Assembly (NCBI GenBank): GCA_016839425.1
Contig: JAEOUI010000058.1
Location: 1 to 6,906 of the forward strand
Reading direction: 5' to 3'
DNA from: Promethearchaeota archaeon
Lineage (GTDB): Archaea; Asgardarchaeota; Lokiarchaeia; Sigynarchaeales; SOKP01
DNA length: 6,906 nt
The first letter of the stretch is position 1. Each line of letters opens with the position of its first letter. The position numbers and the translations under genes were made by a program. Positions 1 through 6,257 of the stretch are shown in pieces. The notes beneath the pieces were generated by a model. That model worked only from the letters and a program-made list of their open reading frames with translations. It made no database searches and was not told the DNA's origin.

Positions 1-1337
1 TCGCACCGAAACGTGGTGAAGTAACAGGTGAAGTGGAACGAAGAGTAGTGGCCCAGATGCTCTCTTTAATGGATGGTCTTGAAGGTCGAGGTGAAATTAT
101 TGTAATAGGCGCTACAAATAGAGTAAATGATATTGATGAAGCATTGAGACGACCAGGGAGATTCGATAGGGAAATTGAAATAGGTGTACCCGATACCGAT
201 GGACGCTATGAGATCTTGCTCATACATACGCGAGGCATGCCTTTATATAAAGATGTCAACTTACAACTAATCGCGGAAAAAACACACGGTTTTGTAGGTG
301 CTGATATAGAAGCGTTGGCAAAAGAAGCTGCAATGCTTTCAATTAGAGAGATATTACCTCAAATTAATCTGGATAAGCCCATTCCTAATGAAGTTCTCAG
401 CGACATCCAAATTAAAATGAACCACTTTACATCTGCCTTAAGTAGTATTGAACCATCAGCACTAAGGGAAGTATTGATAATTCAACCAACCGAAACTTGG
501 GAAGATGTGGGTGGATTAGAGGAGGCTAAACAACAACTCCGTGAAGTAATAGAATGGCCTTTGAAATACCCCGTGCTTTATTCTCACTTAAATTCCAATC
601 CTCCAAACGGTATTCTCTTATATGGTCCCCCTGGCACGGGAAAAACTTTAATCGCGAAAGCTTTAGCCCACGAATCAGAAATTAATTTTATTTCCGTGAA
701 AGGCCCTGAATTTTTATCTAAATGGGTTGGAGAGAGCGAAAAGGCAGTAAGGGAAACATTTAGAAAAGCTCGTGCCGCAGCACCTTGCATTATTTTCTTT
801 GACGAGATAGATGCAATAGCGGGAATGAGGGGCTCTCACGCGGGATCACAGGTAACTGAACAAGTGGTATCTCAATTGCTTACTGAAATGGATGGTCTTG
901 AAGGATTAAAAGATGTCATCTTATTAGCCGCAACAAATCGCCCAGATATGCTTGATCCAGCTTTACTCCGCTCGGGAAGGTTTGGAAGGCACATTGAAAT
1001 TCCAAAACCAGATAAAGAATCTCGAAAGAGTATATTTAATATCCACCTCAATAACAAACCATTAAATCAAAATGTCGATCTTGAAAAAATGGCAGAAGAA
1101 ATGGAAGGGTATACTGGAGCTGATATCGAAGCCATCTGCGAGGAAGCTACATTATTAACGATCAGAGACGCAGTTGCAAATCCAGATATTGATACAAGCG
1201 ATGCAGAATCCGTAAAAGTTGTTAGGATTAACAAAAAAGCGTTTGATAAATCAATTGAAAAAATTAAAAATACGGCCGATAGAGCCATAAATGCGGAAAA
1301 ACATTTAACGCGGGCTTCAGAAGATCTATATCGATAA
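1..1337 (+). CDS. Cdc48/VAT-type AAA+ ATPase (p97 homologue), 5'-truncated by window edge
   Basis: This is a double-ring AAA+ unfoldase/segregase that uses ATP to extract or unfold proteins, probably feeding the 20S proteasome in the cytosol. The gene enters from the left edge; codons are in frame from base 3, and 444 are visible. The first visible residues ([18 protein letters not shown]) normally lie just after the D1 Walker B motif. The N domain and D1 Walker A, roughly 300 residues, are therefore missing. D1 keeps the ATNR sensor-1 segment and both arginine fingers (codons 150 and 159). D2 is complete: Walker A GPPGTGKT at 624-647, pore loop KWVGES, Walker B FFDEID with the catalytic DE at 801-806, sensor ATNR, and arginine fingers at codons 969 and 978. 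The chain ends in Leu-Tyr-Arg, an HbYX proteasome-docking motif. The GTG at 33 lies inside the conserved domain and is not a start. D2 reads RSGRFGR where D1 has RPGRFDR. Confidence 0.96.
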   Translation, partial: APKRGEVTGEVERRVVAQMLSLMDGLEGRGEIIVIGATNRVNDIDEALRRPGRFDREIEIGVPDTDGRYEILLIHTRGMPLYKDVNLQLIAEKTHGFVGADIEALAKEAAMLSIREILPQINLDKPIPNEVLSDIQIKMNHFTSALSSIEPSALREVLIIQPTETWEDVGGLEEAKQQLREVIEWPLKYPVLYSHLNSNPPNGILLYGPPGTGKTLIAKALAHESEINFISVKGPEFLSKWVGESEKAVRETFRKARAAAPCIIFFDEIDAIAGMRGSHAGSQVTEQVVSQLLTEMDGLEGLKDVILLAATNRPDMLDPALLRSGRFGRHIEIPKPDKESRKSIFNIHLNNKPLNQNVDLEKMAEEMEGYTGADIEAICEEATLLTIRDAVANPDIDTSDAESVKVVRINKKAFDKSIEKIKNTADRAINAEKHLTRASEDLYR

Positions 1338-1369
1338 TTTTTTTGAATAATTTTAAGAAAAATATTTAA

Positions 1370-1377
1370 GAGGAGTG
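1370..1377 (+). promoter_or_regulatory. Ribosome binding site of the wHTH regulator
   Basis: GAGGAGTG is a purine-rich Shine-Dalgarno-like sequence whose GAGGAG core ends 11 nt before the ATG at 1387. It supports that start. The region between the cdc48 stop and this site is T/A-rich and contains AATATTTAA at 1361-1369. That could act as a TATA box only for a nearly leaderless transcript, so cotranscription with cdc48 is more likely. Confidence 0.6.
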
Positions 1378-1386
1378 AATTAGAAA

Positions 1387-2193
1387 ATGACGGTCGAAGA
1401 AATTAGGCAAAATATGCAACTTGATCAATTGTTGGAAATGCTTGGAAATCCCACGAGGAGAATGTTGCTTTCTAAACTTGCTAAAGTACCACATTCTGCT
1501 TCGGAATTAGCAAATAGCTTGAATATTTCGAGACAAGCCGTTCATAGCCAATTAAAGCTCCTTGAAGAAAATGGGATCATTGAAGATATAGATGAGAATC
1601 CAAAAAAAAGTAAATATCGAATAAAAAAAGGTATTTCTGTGAGAATAGATATCAGTCCTGACTATTATAACATCAAATATGCCACGAAAGACATTCAAAG
1701 CAAGTCCATTCCAACACCTCTACAAAACACTGAATTTTCGCAAGACTATACAAGCATAAAGAAACCCGAAGAAAAAATAAAATTCTTAGGTGAAACGATC
1801 AAGCAAATTGAAGACGATATTAATGATTTGGAAACCGAAAGGAACGATCTACTTCAAAAAAAACAATGTTGTATCATAGAATTGAAAAACCTCATGGACG
1901 AACGATTTAAAAATCGACTCTTGGAAACCATCCGCCAAAGGAGGAATAAGGAAAAATTAGTCAAAAAAAGCCTTAATTTGGGCGAAGAGATAATGTTTAC
2001 TTTGTTTTTCAATCCTGAAAAATATTTTAACAAGATAAATATTGACAATTTGCTAGACGAATTATTTTCGTCTGATATGGATAACGATTTACGGGCAATA
2101 AATAGAGTTTCCGTCCAACCAATACTCCGGGATTTATCAAAACTCATGGGATTTCTATACGAAGAGGACGACGATTGGTTTTTTAATTTTTAA
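1387..2193 (+). CDS. ArsR-like winged-helix transcriptional regulator with coiled-coil C-terminal half
   Basis: This is a probable DNA-binding regulator of 268 residues. Residues about 12-85 form an ArsR-type winged helix: LGNPTRRMLLSKL opens the domain, SASELANSLNISRQAVHSQL (about 37-56) is the helix-turn-helix, LKLLEENGIIE follows, and KSKYRIKKG is the wing. Residues 85-100 (VRIDISPDYYNIKYAT) are a short strand region seen, from memory, in related archaeal regulators. Residues about 128-200 are highly charged and predicted coiled coil, suggesting dimerisation or a partner-binding arm. The C-terminus is acidic and aromatic (DDDWFFNF). The metal-binding cysteine motif of classical ArsR sensors is absent; the only cysteines, at 161-162, lie in the coiled coil. 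The ATG has a good ribosome binding site. It begins 49 nt after cdc48 and ends 19 nt before the next gene, so it is probably in that operon. Its ligand and targets are unknown; autoregulation is a guess. Confidence 0.85.
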   Translation: MTVEEIRQNMQLDQLLEMLGNPTRRMLLSKLAKVPHSASELANSLNISRQAVHSQLKLLEENGIIEDIDENPKKSKYRIKKGISVRIDISPDYYNIKYATKDIQSKSIPTPLQNTEFSQDYTSIKKPEEKIKFLGETIKQIEDDINDLETERNDLLQKKQCCIIELKNLMDERFKNRLLETIRQRRNKEKLVKKSLNLGEEIMFTLFFNPEKYFNKINIDNLLDELFSSDMDNDLRAINRVSVQPILRDLSKLMGFLYEEDDDWFFNF

Positions 2194-2212
2194 TATTAAT
2201 ATTTTTATTTTA

Positions 2213-2725
2213 GTGGTGAATTTTTTATTGAATTTCAACGATCTCAAGAAAGAAATTCCTGATATTTTCGAAAAAGTAAAAAATGATGTAAAGAAAGTCC
2301 TTAAAAGGCATCGATCGGGTTTAACATTAGGGCTTGTGAAAATGGGGATGTATCAAGGTGGTTTCATTGGGGGATTACATATGTCTCCTGGAACCGATAT
2401 TTACATGAACAAAACAGCTTTAATTATCTTGATTCAAAAGCAACCTCGAAATATCGTGAGAGCCTATACATATCACATACTCCTACACGAGTATATACAT
2501 TCGCTCGGTGTTATTAAAGAAAGAGATTGTCGAGAATTAACCTTAAAAGTAAGTAAATACTTTTTTAAAAATGGAGATCCAGCATTAATTTTAGCGGAAA
2601 AAGGAATTGGAGCGTATTTTCCAGATTTAAATCTCATTTATGCACCCCCAGAATTAAATCCGTATGGATTGTCCGTGGAATACATAAAGGAGTTTGATAA
2701 AGAAAGTCTTGGTTACTTCTCTTAA
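2213..2725 (+). CDS. Small HExxH protein, candidate zinc metallopeptidase (gluzincin-like), family not recognised
   Basis: This is a 170-residue soluble protein without signal peptide or membrane segment. Residues 86-99 (TYHILLHEYIHSLG) contain a zincin HExxH helix, H92-E93-x-x-H96, in the expected hydrophobic setting. No histidine follows H96, which excludes a metzincin or SprT-type third His ligand. E108 lies 11 residues after H96, within the spacing reported for minigluzincins (HExxH then 8-28 residues then Glu); E103 is too close for that pattern. Residues about 34-66, rich in Gly (GMYQGGFIGGLHMSPG then MNK), look like the beta sheet and edge strand that often precede the active-site helix. 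Substrate and activity are unknown. The start is ambiguous: GTG at 2213, GTG at 2216, or TTG at 2228, the last preceded by GGTGA at 2215-2219 with 8 nt spacing. The gene lies 19 nt after the wHTH gene and probably shares its operon with cdc48. Confidence 0.72.
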   Translation: MVNFLLNFNDLKKEIPDIFEKVKNDVKKVLKRHRSGLTLGLVKMGMYQGGFIGGLHMSPGTDIYMNKTALIILIQKQPRNIVRAYTYHILLHEYIHSLGVIKERDCRELTLKVSKYFFKNGDPALILAEKGIGAYFPDLNLIYAPPELNPYGLSVEYIKEFDKESLGYFS

Positions 2726-2745
2726 TAAAACAATTTCCAACCAAA

Positions 2746-2755
2746 TTTTTTATAC
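2746..2755 (+). promoter_or_regulatory. Archaeal TATA-like box upstream of the polyferredoxin
   Basis: TTTTTATACT lies in the 87-nt gap after the HExxH gene. A start site about 25 nt downstream (near 2777) would leave a leader of about 35 nt that contains the ribosome binding site. The adjacent T-runs (2746-2750 and 2756-2760) could also end the upstream transcript. This is pattern-based only. Confidence 0.4.
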
Positions 2756-2801
2756 TTTTTAAGATTTAAAAGAGTAGGAAAAAATACTTTTATCAACGAA
2801 T

Positions 2802-2809
2802 GGAAGGTG
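2802..2809 (+). promoter_or_regulatory. Ribosome binding site of the polyferredoxin
   Basis: GGAAGGTG is a strong match to the archaeal GGAGGTGA consensus, but it ends only 3 nt before the ATG at 2813. The core spacing is short yet acceptable when measured from GGAAGG. The next in-frame ATG, at 2840, lies directly behind GAGGAG with no spacing and is less likely. Confidence 0.55.
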
Positions 2810-2812
2810 TGA

Positions 2813-3898
2813 ATGGTCATCGAAGATATTCAAGAGGAGATGGAAAACACGGAAGAATTAAGAGAAATTGCAGAAAAAGATTTGGAGATAGAACCCGATA
2901 AGTTCGTGTTAAATTGGACTTACGGCAATGTGAAAAAGAAACTAACTTACGACATCAGCAAGTGTATTGGTTGTTCTTTATGTAAGCTTGCTTGTCCAGT
3001 TGACGCAATTGAGCTTGGTCCCATACCCGAAATCATTCAAGGCCTTATTGACGATTCGAACCCTAAATTACTGATAGATCATGAAAAATGTTGTTATTGT
3101 ATGTTATGTGCCGTGGTATGTCCAAACGATGCCTTTCACGAAAATATCACGCCTTCCGACCAGATTTTGATGGATCAATATCCTACGATTGATAAATTCT
3201 ATGAAATCGATCAGTCCAATTGTATTGAAGATTCAAATAACCAAACATGTAAGTTATGTTTAAACATGAGAGATCGACATCATGTCAAGGAATTTTTCTT
3301 GATTCAAGAAGAATGCCCCACGAAATGCTTTAAAATAAACTCTCCTATCGAAGGCAAGGTGCGAATTAAGAAAAACAAGCTTCACAAGTGCGATCCAGCT
3401 GGTTGTAAAGCTTGCGTATTAATATGTCCTACTCGCTCATTTTTCATTCCTGAAAGCGCTGAGGACGTGATTAAATACGGTAAGATCGCATGCAACGAAG
3501 ACGCTTGTTTCTATTGCGGTGCCTGCGAAAACTCATGTCCTGACGATTTGATTGAAGTCGAAAGAGATAAAATTGAAATAATAAATCCAAAATGTCCAGG
3601 TAATTATCCTTGGATTCAAGCTTGGATAAAGCACATAAAGGAAATATTACGAAAGAGATTGATTCTTGGAAAATTACCTTTAAAAATTCCTTACATTCAA
3701 AAGGAAATAGAGGAGATCAAGGAAAAAATTGAGGAAGAAGTTCCTCAATTGACCGACGAGGACCGGCAGAAACTTTCCGAGTTAAATAAAAAAGTCCAAG
3801 ATCTTTTAAAGTCTTCTAAGATTCGATATTGGATGAAGGACAAGAAAATAGATAAGTTAAGGAAAGAATTAAAAAAAATGCTTGATAATAGCTCCTAA
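2813..3898 (+). CDS. Polyferredoxin with multiple [4Fe-4S] sites, FwdF-like
   Basis: This is a cytosolic electron-transfer protein of 361 residues. It has two canonical CxxCxxCxxxCP motifs, at C51-C61 and C93-C103 (with an extra C94). A third, atypical set follows: C137, C146, C149, then C168 and C172. A fourth site is Cx4CxxCxxxCP (C193-C205) and a fifth is CxxCxxCxxxCP (C232-C242, with C227 before it). That gives about four clear [4Fe-4S] sites and one doubtful one. The order of motifs and the segment after the last cluster (EVERDKIEI, then two Trp in PWIQAWIKH) resemble FwdF, the polyferredoxin of formylmethanofuran dehydrogenase, or related Hdr/Mvh-linked polyferredoxins; this is from memory. 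Residues about 295-361 are a charged, probably coiled-coil tail (EIEEIKEKIEEEV). No dehydrogenase or hydrogenase subunit is adjacent, so its redox partner is unknown. It appears monocistronic, with its own promoter and terminator. Confidence 0.88.
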   Translation: MVIEDIQEEMENTEELREIAEKDLEIEPDKFVLNWTYGNVKKKLTYDISKCIGCSLCKLACPVDAIELGPIPEIIQGLIDDSNPKLLIDHEKCCYCMLCAVVCPNDAFHENITPSDQILMDQYPTIDKFYEIDQSNCIEDSNNQTCKLCLNMRDRHHVKEFFLIQEECPTKCFKINSPIEGKVRIKKNKLHKCDPAGCKACVLICPTRSFFIPESAEDVIKYGKIACNEDACFYCGACENSCPDDLIEVERDKIEIINPKCPGNYPWIQAWIKHIKEILRKRLILGKLPLKIPYIQKEIEEIKEKIEEEVPQLTDEDRQKLSELNKKVQDLLKSSKIRYWMKDKKIDKLRKELKKMLDNSS

Positions 3899-3910
3899 AA
3901 TTAATAAATA

Positions 3911-3930
3911 AAAAGCTTTTAATTTTTTCT
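3911..3930 (+). terminator. Probable transcription terminator after the polyferredoxin
   Basis: A 10-bp palindrome AAAAGCTTTT (3911-3920) is followed at once by AATTTTTTCT, with a six-T run at 3923-3928. The site is 13 nt after the polyferredoxin stop. Archaeal termination depends mainly on such U-runs; the palindrome is too short to be a strong hairpin by itself. Confidence 0.5.
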
Positions 3931-3975
3931 TAACATTAAATACAATTATTATATTTGTTACTCCCTGCTTAAACA

Positions 3976-3997
3976 CAAGATTAATCTAATAATCTTG
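3976..3997. repeat. Perfect inverted repeat, 8-bp arms with 6-nt loop
   Basis: CAAGATTA (3976-3983) and TAATCTTG (3990-3997) are exact reverse complements around the loop ATCTAA. They are followed by GAAAAATTTTTATTTT. The hairpin could act as a second terminator for the polyferredoxin transcript, as a transcript-end stabiliser, or as a protein-binding operator. Nothing else in the sequence decides between these. Confidence 0.45.
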
Positions 3998-4105
3998 AAA
4001 AATTTTTATTTTGACTGAGAATTTTTTAAATTAAAAAATAATTTCTGATTGAGCGACAAGAATTTTAATAAACAAGGATAAATGATAAAATTTTTTAAAT
4101 TTCCC

Positions 4106-4115
4106 TAAATATATT
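4106..4115 (+). promoter_or_regulatory. TATA-like box of tRNA-Pro
   Basis: TAAATATATT is centred about 28 nt before the first base of the tRNA (4139), the normal distance for archaeal TBP-dependent initiation at or just before the mature 5' end. The sequence is a good match to the archaeal box A consensus. Confidence 0.5.
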
Positions 4116-4138
4116 ATTCATCTCTTTATAATAATTTA

Positions 4139-4212
4139 GGGAAGGTGGTCTAGCCTGGTATGATTCTTGGTTTGGGACCAAGGGGCCGGGGGTTCGAATC
4201 CCTCCCTTCCCA
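4139..4212 (+). tRNA. tRNA-Pro, anticodon UGG
   Basis: A complete 74-nt cloverleaf folds without mismatch in the main stems. The acceptor GGGAAGG (4139-4145) pairs fully with CCTTCCC (4205-4211). The D stem has three pairs (4148-4150 with 4162-4164). The anticodon stem CTTGG/CCAAG is perfect around the loop TTTGGGA (4171-4177), giving anticodon TGG at 4173-4175. The T stem GGGGG/CCCTC encloses the loop TTCGAAT (4193-4199). The discriminator is A4212. There is no intron, and CCA is not encoded (ATT follows), so the end must be added by a CCA-adding enzyme. It should decode CCN proline codons, including CCA and CCG. The 3' end is 8 nt from the convergent histidine kinase stop. Confidence 0.97.
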
Positions 4213-4220
4213 TTGAATTT

Positions 4221-6098
4221 TCATTTACTCTTAAATATTGGCAATGAAAAGGAAAACTTTGATCCAAGGTTCCTTCCTCTCGATTCGGCCCACATTTCTC
4301 CATTGTGAAATTCAACTATCTTTTTTGAGTTATAAAGCCCTAATCCTAATCCCTCGATTCCAATGTCCCATCCCTTACCGTAATGCTCAATTTTTCCAAA
4401 TTTATGGAATAAACGATCTCTATCTTCAAATATTATGCCTATTCCCGTATCCTCAACACTAATTATATAAAAATCGTCCTCAACCTCGGAATAAATCTCG
4501 ATCGTGCCTCCTGAGGGCGTATATTTGATGGCGTTTATGACAAGGTGAGATATAACATCGTATATATCTTCTTTCACGATTTCAACGATCATATCATCAT
4601 CTATATCAACGATAAGTTGTAATTTTCTTTCTTCAATCAATCCTTTTAATTCGCTGACGCAAAAATTGACCAAGAAAGAAAGATTTTCCTTTTGCTTTTT
4701 CATTTTCCTGGTTTTAGAATCAATTTGAGATGTTCTTAGGAGACTATTAACAATACTTTCCATTCGAAAGCATCCATGTCTTATCTCTTCTAGGATCGTT
4801 ATCATTTTATCGTCAAGCTTGGAGGAGTGAAGTTCTAACAGCAAGTTTGTGAAACCAAGTATTGAAATAAGGGGTGTTTTCAGTTCGTGAGATGTCCTTC
4901 GGAGCAAATCTGATTTAAATTCATTTATTTTCCTTAGTTCTGTTTCTAAGATCTTTTCTTCCGTGATATCTCGCATCGTGCCGATTATGGATACGGCTTT
5001 ACCGTCTTCGTCTCGAACGATTGCGTTATGCATTATAGTTGGAAAAATCGTCCCATCTCTCTTTATATGCCATATTTCTCCAATGAATTCTCCTTCTTGC
5101 CGTACCCGCTTGTTGGCGGCATTAACCTCTTCCATTTGATCGGCCGTGTGAAAGATTGAGATGCTTTTTCCCATAAGTTCTTCTGGTGAATAGCCGTGGG
5201 ATGATGCAAATGCGTCGTTAATATATTGCACATTCCCATTTAAATCAATTATTGCGATCCCTACGCTAGCTTGTTCAACCGCTGAAGCAAGTAACTTTGC
5301 CTCATTTTCGATTCTCTTCCTCTCAGTAATATCGATACCAGAACTGACGATCTCCATAACATTTCCTTCTTCGTTCAATATGAAAGAATTATGCCAAGCA
5401 ATCATTCTTAGTGTTCCATCCTTTCTTAAGACTGGATTATCGTAAAATTCGACTCTCTCTATTTCTCCTCTCACGAGTTTTCCAAAAACATTTTGAACTC
5501 GATGGCTTAATGATTTGGGAAGACAAGTTTCAAACCAATTTTTTCCAAGCAATTCCCCGTCCTCGTAACCTAGCAGTTCGTGCCCCTTCTTGTTTAATAA
5601 AGTGATCATGCCTTCTTTATTAAGAGCAACGAGTATAGTCCCTGCAATATCTAAATATTTTAAAGCCCTTTCCATTTGATACTTGAGATTCTTTTCCTTT
5701 TCGTCGCGCTGTGTGGTATCCAAAAAAATAATGCCTAAATAATTATCGACCTTAAAAGCGTGAGCACAATAAGTTCTTTTCTTCTTTGGAAATAAACTTA
5801 CTGAAGTAATAGTGCAAGGCACGCCTTTATTAAATACATCTAATAATTTTAAAAAAAGGTTTTCTTTTTCAAAAATGGGTAATATATCTTTCACTTTCTT
5901 TCCAATAATTTCAGCTTTTTCTATGTTCATTAATAGCTTGCCTGAATTATTAATATCACAAATATCCATGCTTTTATCGAGGATAACGATAGGAAATGGG
6001 GCATATTTGATAAAATCCTTTGAAATTAATGATTCTAATTTTTTTTTATCAGAATTTTCGTTCTTATCATTTTGAATGTCTTGTTTGAGATCAAACAA
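4221..6098 (-). CDS. Soluble PAS-domain sensor histidine kinase (three PAS, HisKA, HATPase_c)
   Basis: This is a 625-residue cytosolic sensor kinase that autophosphorylates a histidine and should pass the phosphate to a response regulator. A divergent PAS domain spans about residues 28-130. PAS2 is at about 145-260 and ends in the PAC-like GIDITERKR. PAS3 is at about 265-382 and ends in TMRDITEEK. The HisKA domain carries the phosphoacceptor H404 in SHELKTPL. The ATPase domain shows the N-box with N522 (HLVINAIKYTP), the G1 box EDTGIGI (D550), the F-box LFHKFGKI and the G2 box GLGLGL (583-588), so it looks active. There is no membrane segment or receiver domain, and the signal bound by the PAS domains is unknown. 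The start is TTG at 6098-6096, preceded by GAGGG at 6110-6106 (minus strand) with 7 nt spacing; no ATG, GTG or TTG lies upstream before the in-frame stop at 6189-6191. No partner regulator is nearby. The core resembles kinases numerous in Lokiarchaeia-like genomes (from memory). Confidence 0.95.
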   Translation of the reverse strand: MFDLKQDIQNDKNENSDKKKLESLISKDFIKYAPFPIVILDKSMDICDINNSGKLLMNIEKAEIIGKKVKDILPIFEKENLFLKLLDVFNKGVPCTITSVSLFPKKKRTYCAHAFKVDNYLGIIFLDTTQRDEKEKNLKYQMERALKYLDIAGTILVALNKEGMITLLNKKGHELLGYEDGELLGKNWFETCLPKSLSHRVQNVFGKLVRGEIERVEFYDNPVLRKDGTLRMIAWHNSFILNEEGNVMEIVSSGIDITERKRIENEAKLLASAVEQASVGIAIIDLNGNVQYINDAFASSHGYSPEELMGKSISIFHTADQMEEVNAANKRVRQEGEFIGEIWHIKRDGTIFPTIMHNAIVRDEDGKAVSIIGTMRDITEEKILETELRKINEFKSDLLRRTSHELKTPLISILGFTNLLLELHSSKLDDKMITILEEIRHGCFRMESIVNSLLRTSQIDSKTRKMKKQKENLSFLVNFCVSELKGLIEERKLQLIVDIDDDMIVEIVKEDIYDVISHLVINAIKYTPSGGTIEIYSEVEDDFYIISVEDTGIGIIFEDRDRLFHKFGKIEHYGKGWDIGIEGLGLGLYNSKKIVEFHNGEMWAESRGRNLGSKFSFSLPIFKSK

Positions 6099-6105
6099 AT
6101 GACTA

Positions 6106-6110
6106 CCCTC
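6106..6110 (-). promoter_or_regulatory. Ribosome binding site fixing the TTG start of the histidine kinase
   Basis: Read on the minus strand, GAGGG sits 7 nt upstream of the TTG at 6098. The reading frame stays open back to a TGA at 6191-6189 but offers no ATG, GTG or TTG in that stretch, so this site and the TTG are the best-supported initiation signal. Confidence 0.6.
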
Positions 6111-6193
6111 TTGATTAAATCTATAGGCTTCAGAACAATCTTTTGTTATTGGAAAAAAAATTATACGCCAATGTATTTTACATTTAAGTCACT

Positions 6194-6205
6194 TTAATAT
6201 ATTAA
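6194..6205. promoter_or_regulatory. Symmetric TATA-like palindrome in the divergent intergenic region
   Basis: TTAATATATTAA is a perfect 12-bp palindrome in the 159-bp gap between the divergent histidine kinase and archaemetzincin genes. On the plus strand it would give a start site near 6226 and a leader of about 30 nt for the archaemetzincin. On the minus strand it could serve the kinase with a longer leader. An A-run and TATAAT-like stretch at about 6153-6165 is an alternative box for the kinase. Confidence 0.4.
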
Positions 6206-6257
6206 GGTTTTCATCGGGCAAAATAAATAATAAGAAAGCAATGCTCCCTTTTGTATA

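Larger units (their letters stand above)
3899..4138. other. A+T-rich non-coding intergenic region
   Basis: No credible coding frame, RNA gene or repeat array was seen in these 240 bp apart from the listed terminator, inverted repeat and tRNA promoter. It also holds a perfect A/T palindrome at 4021-4039 (arms ATTTTTTAA and TTAAAAAAT around one A). The similar AAAATTTTTTAAATTT at 4087-4102 gives poly-A/T tracts that may simply reflect base composition. Confidence 0.6.

Noticed and set aside
33..35. GTG as a start codon for the AAA+ ATPase
   Set aside because: It lies inside the conserved D1 segment [14 protein letters not shown], and the same frame is open to the left edge, so the gene is simply truncated by the window.
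584..1288. Three minus-strand open frames inside cdc48
   Set aside because: They mirror the conserved AAA+ coding sequence and show no domain, ribosome binding site or plausible composition.
1854..2147. Minus-strand open frame of 97 codons inside the wHTH gene
   Set aside because: It is the shadow of the coiled-coil coding region, with no recognisable motif or start signal.
2213..2725. HExxH protein as a metzincin or SPRTN/SprT homologue
   Set aside because: No histidine follows H96, so the third His ligand of both families is missing.
3899..4138. C/D box small RNA in the intergenic gap
   Set aside because: CTGA-like and ATGATAA-like boxes occur, but in the wrong order and with imperfect C box sequence.
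4205..4260. Integration (att) site at the tRNA-Pro 3' end
   Set aside because: No repeat of the tRNA 3' end and no integrase or mobile gene is visible in the window.
4238..6075. Plus-strand open frames inside the histidine kinase
   Set aside because: The kinase frame is continuous with all catalytic boxes intact; the opposite frames are short and featureless.
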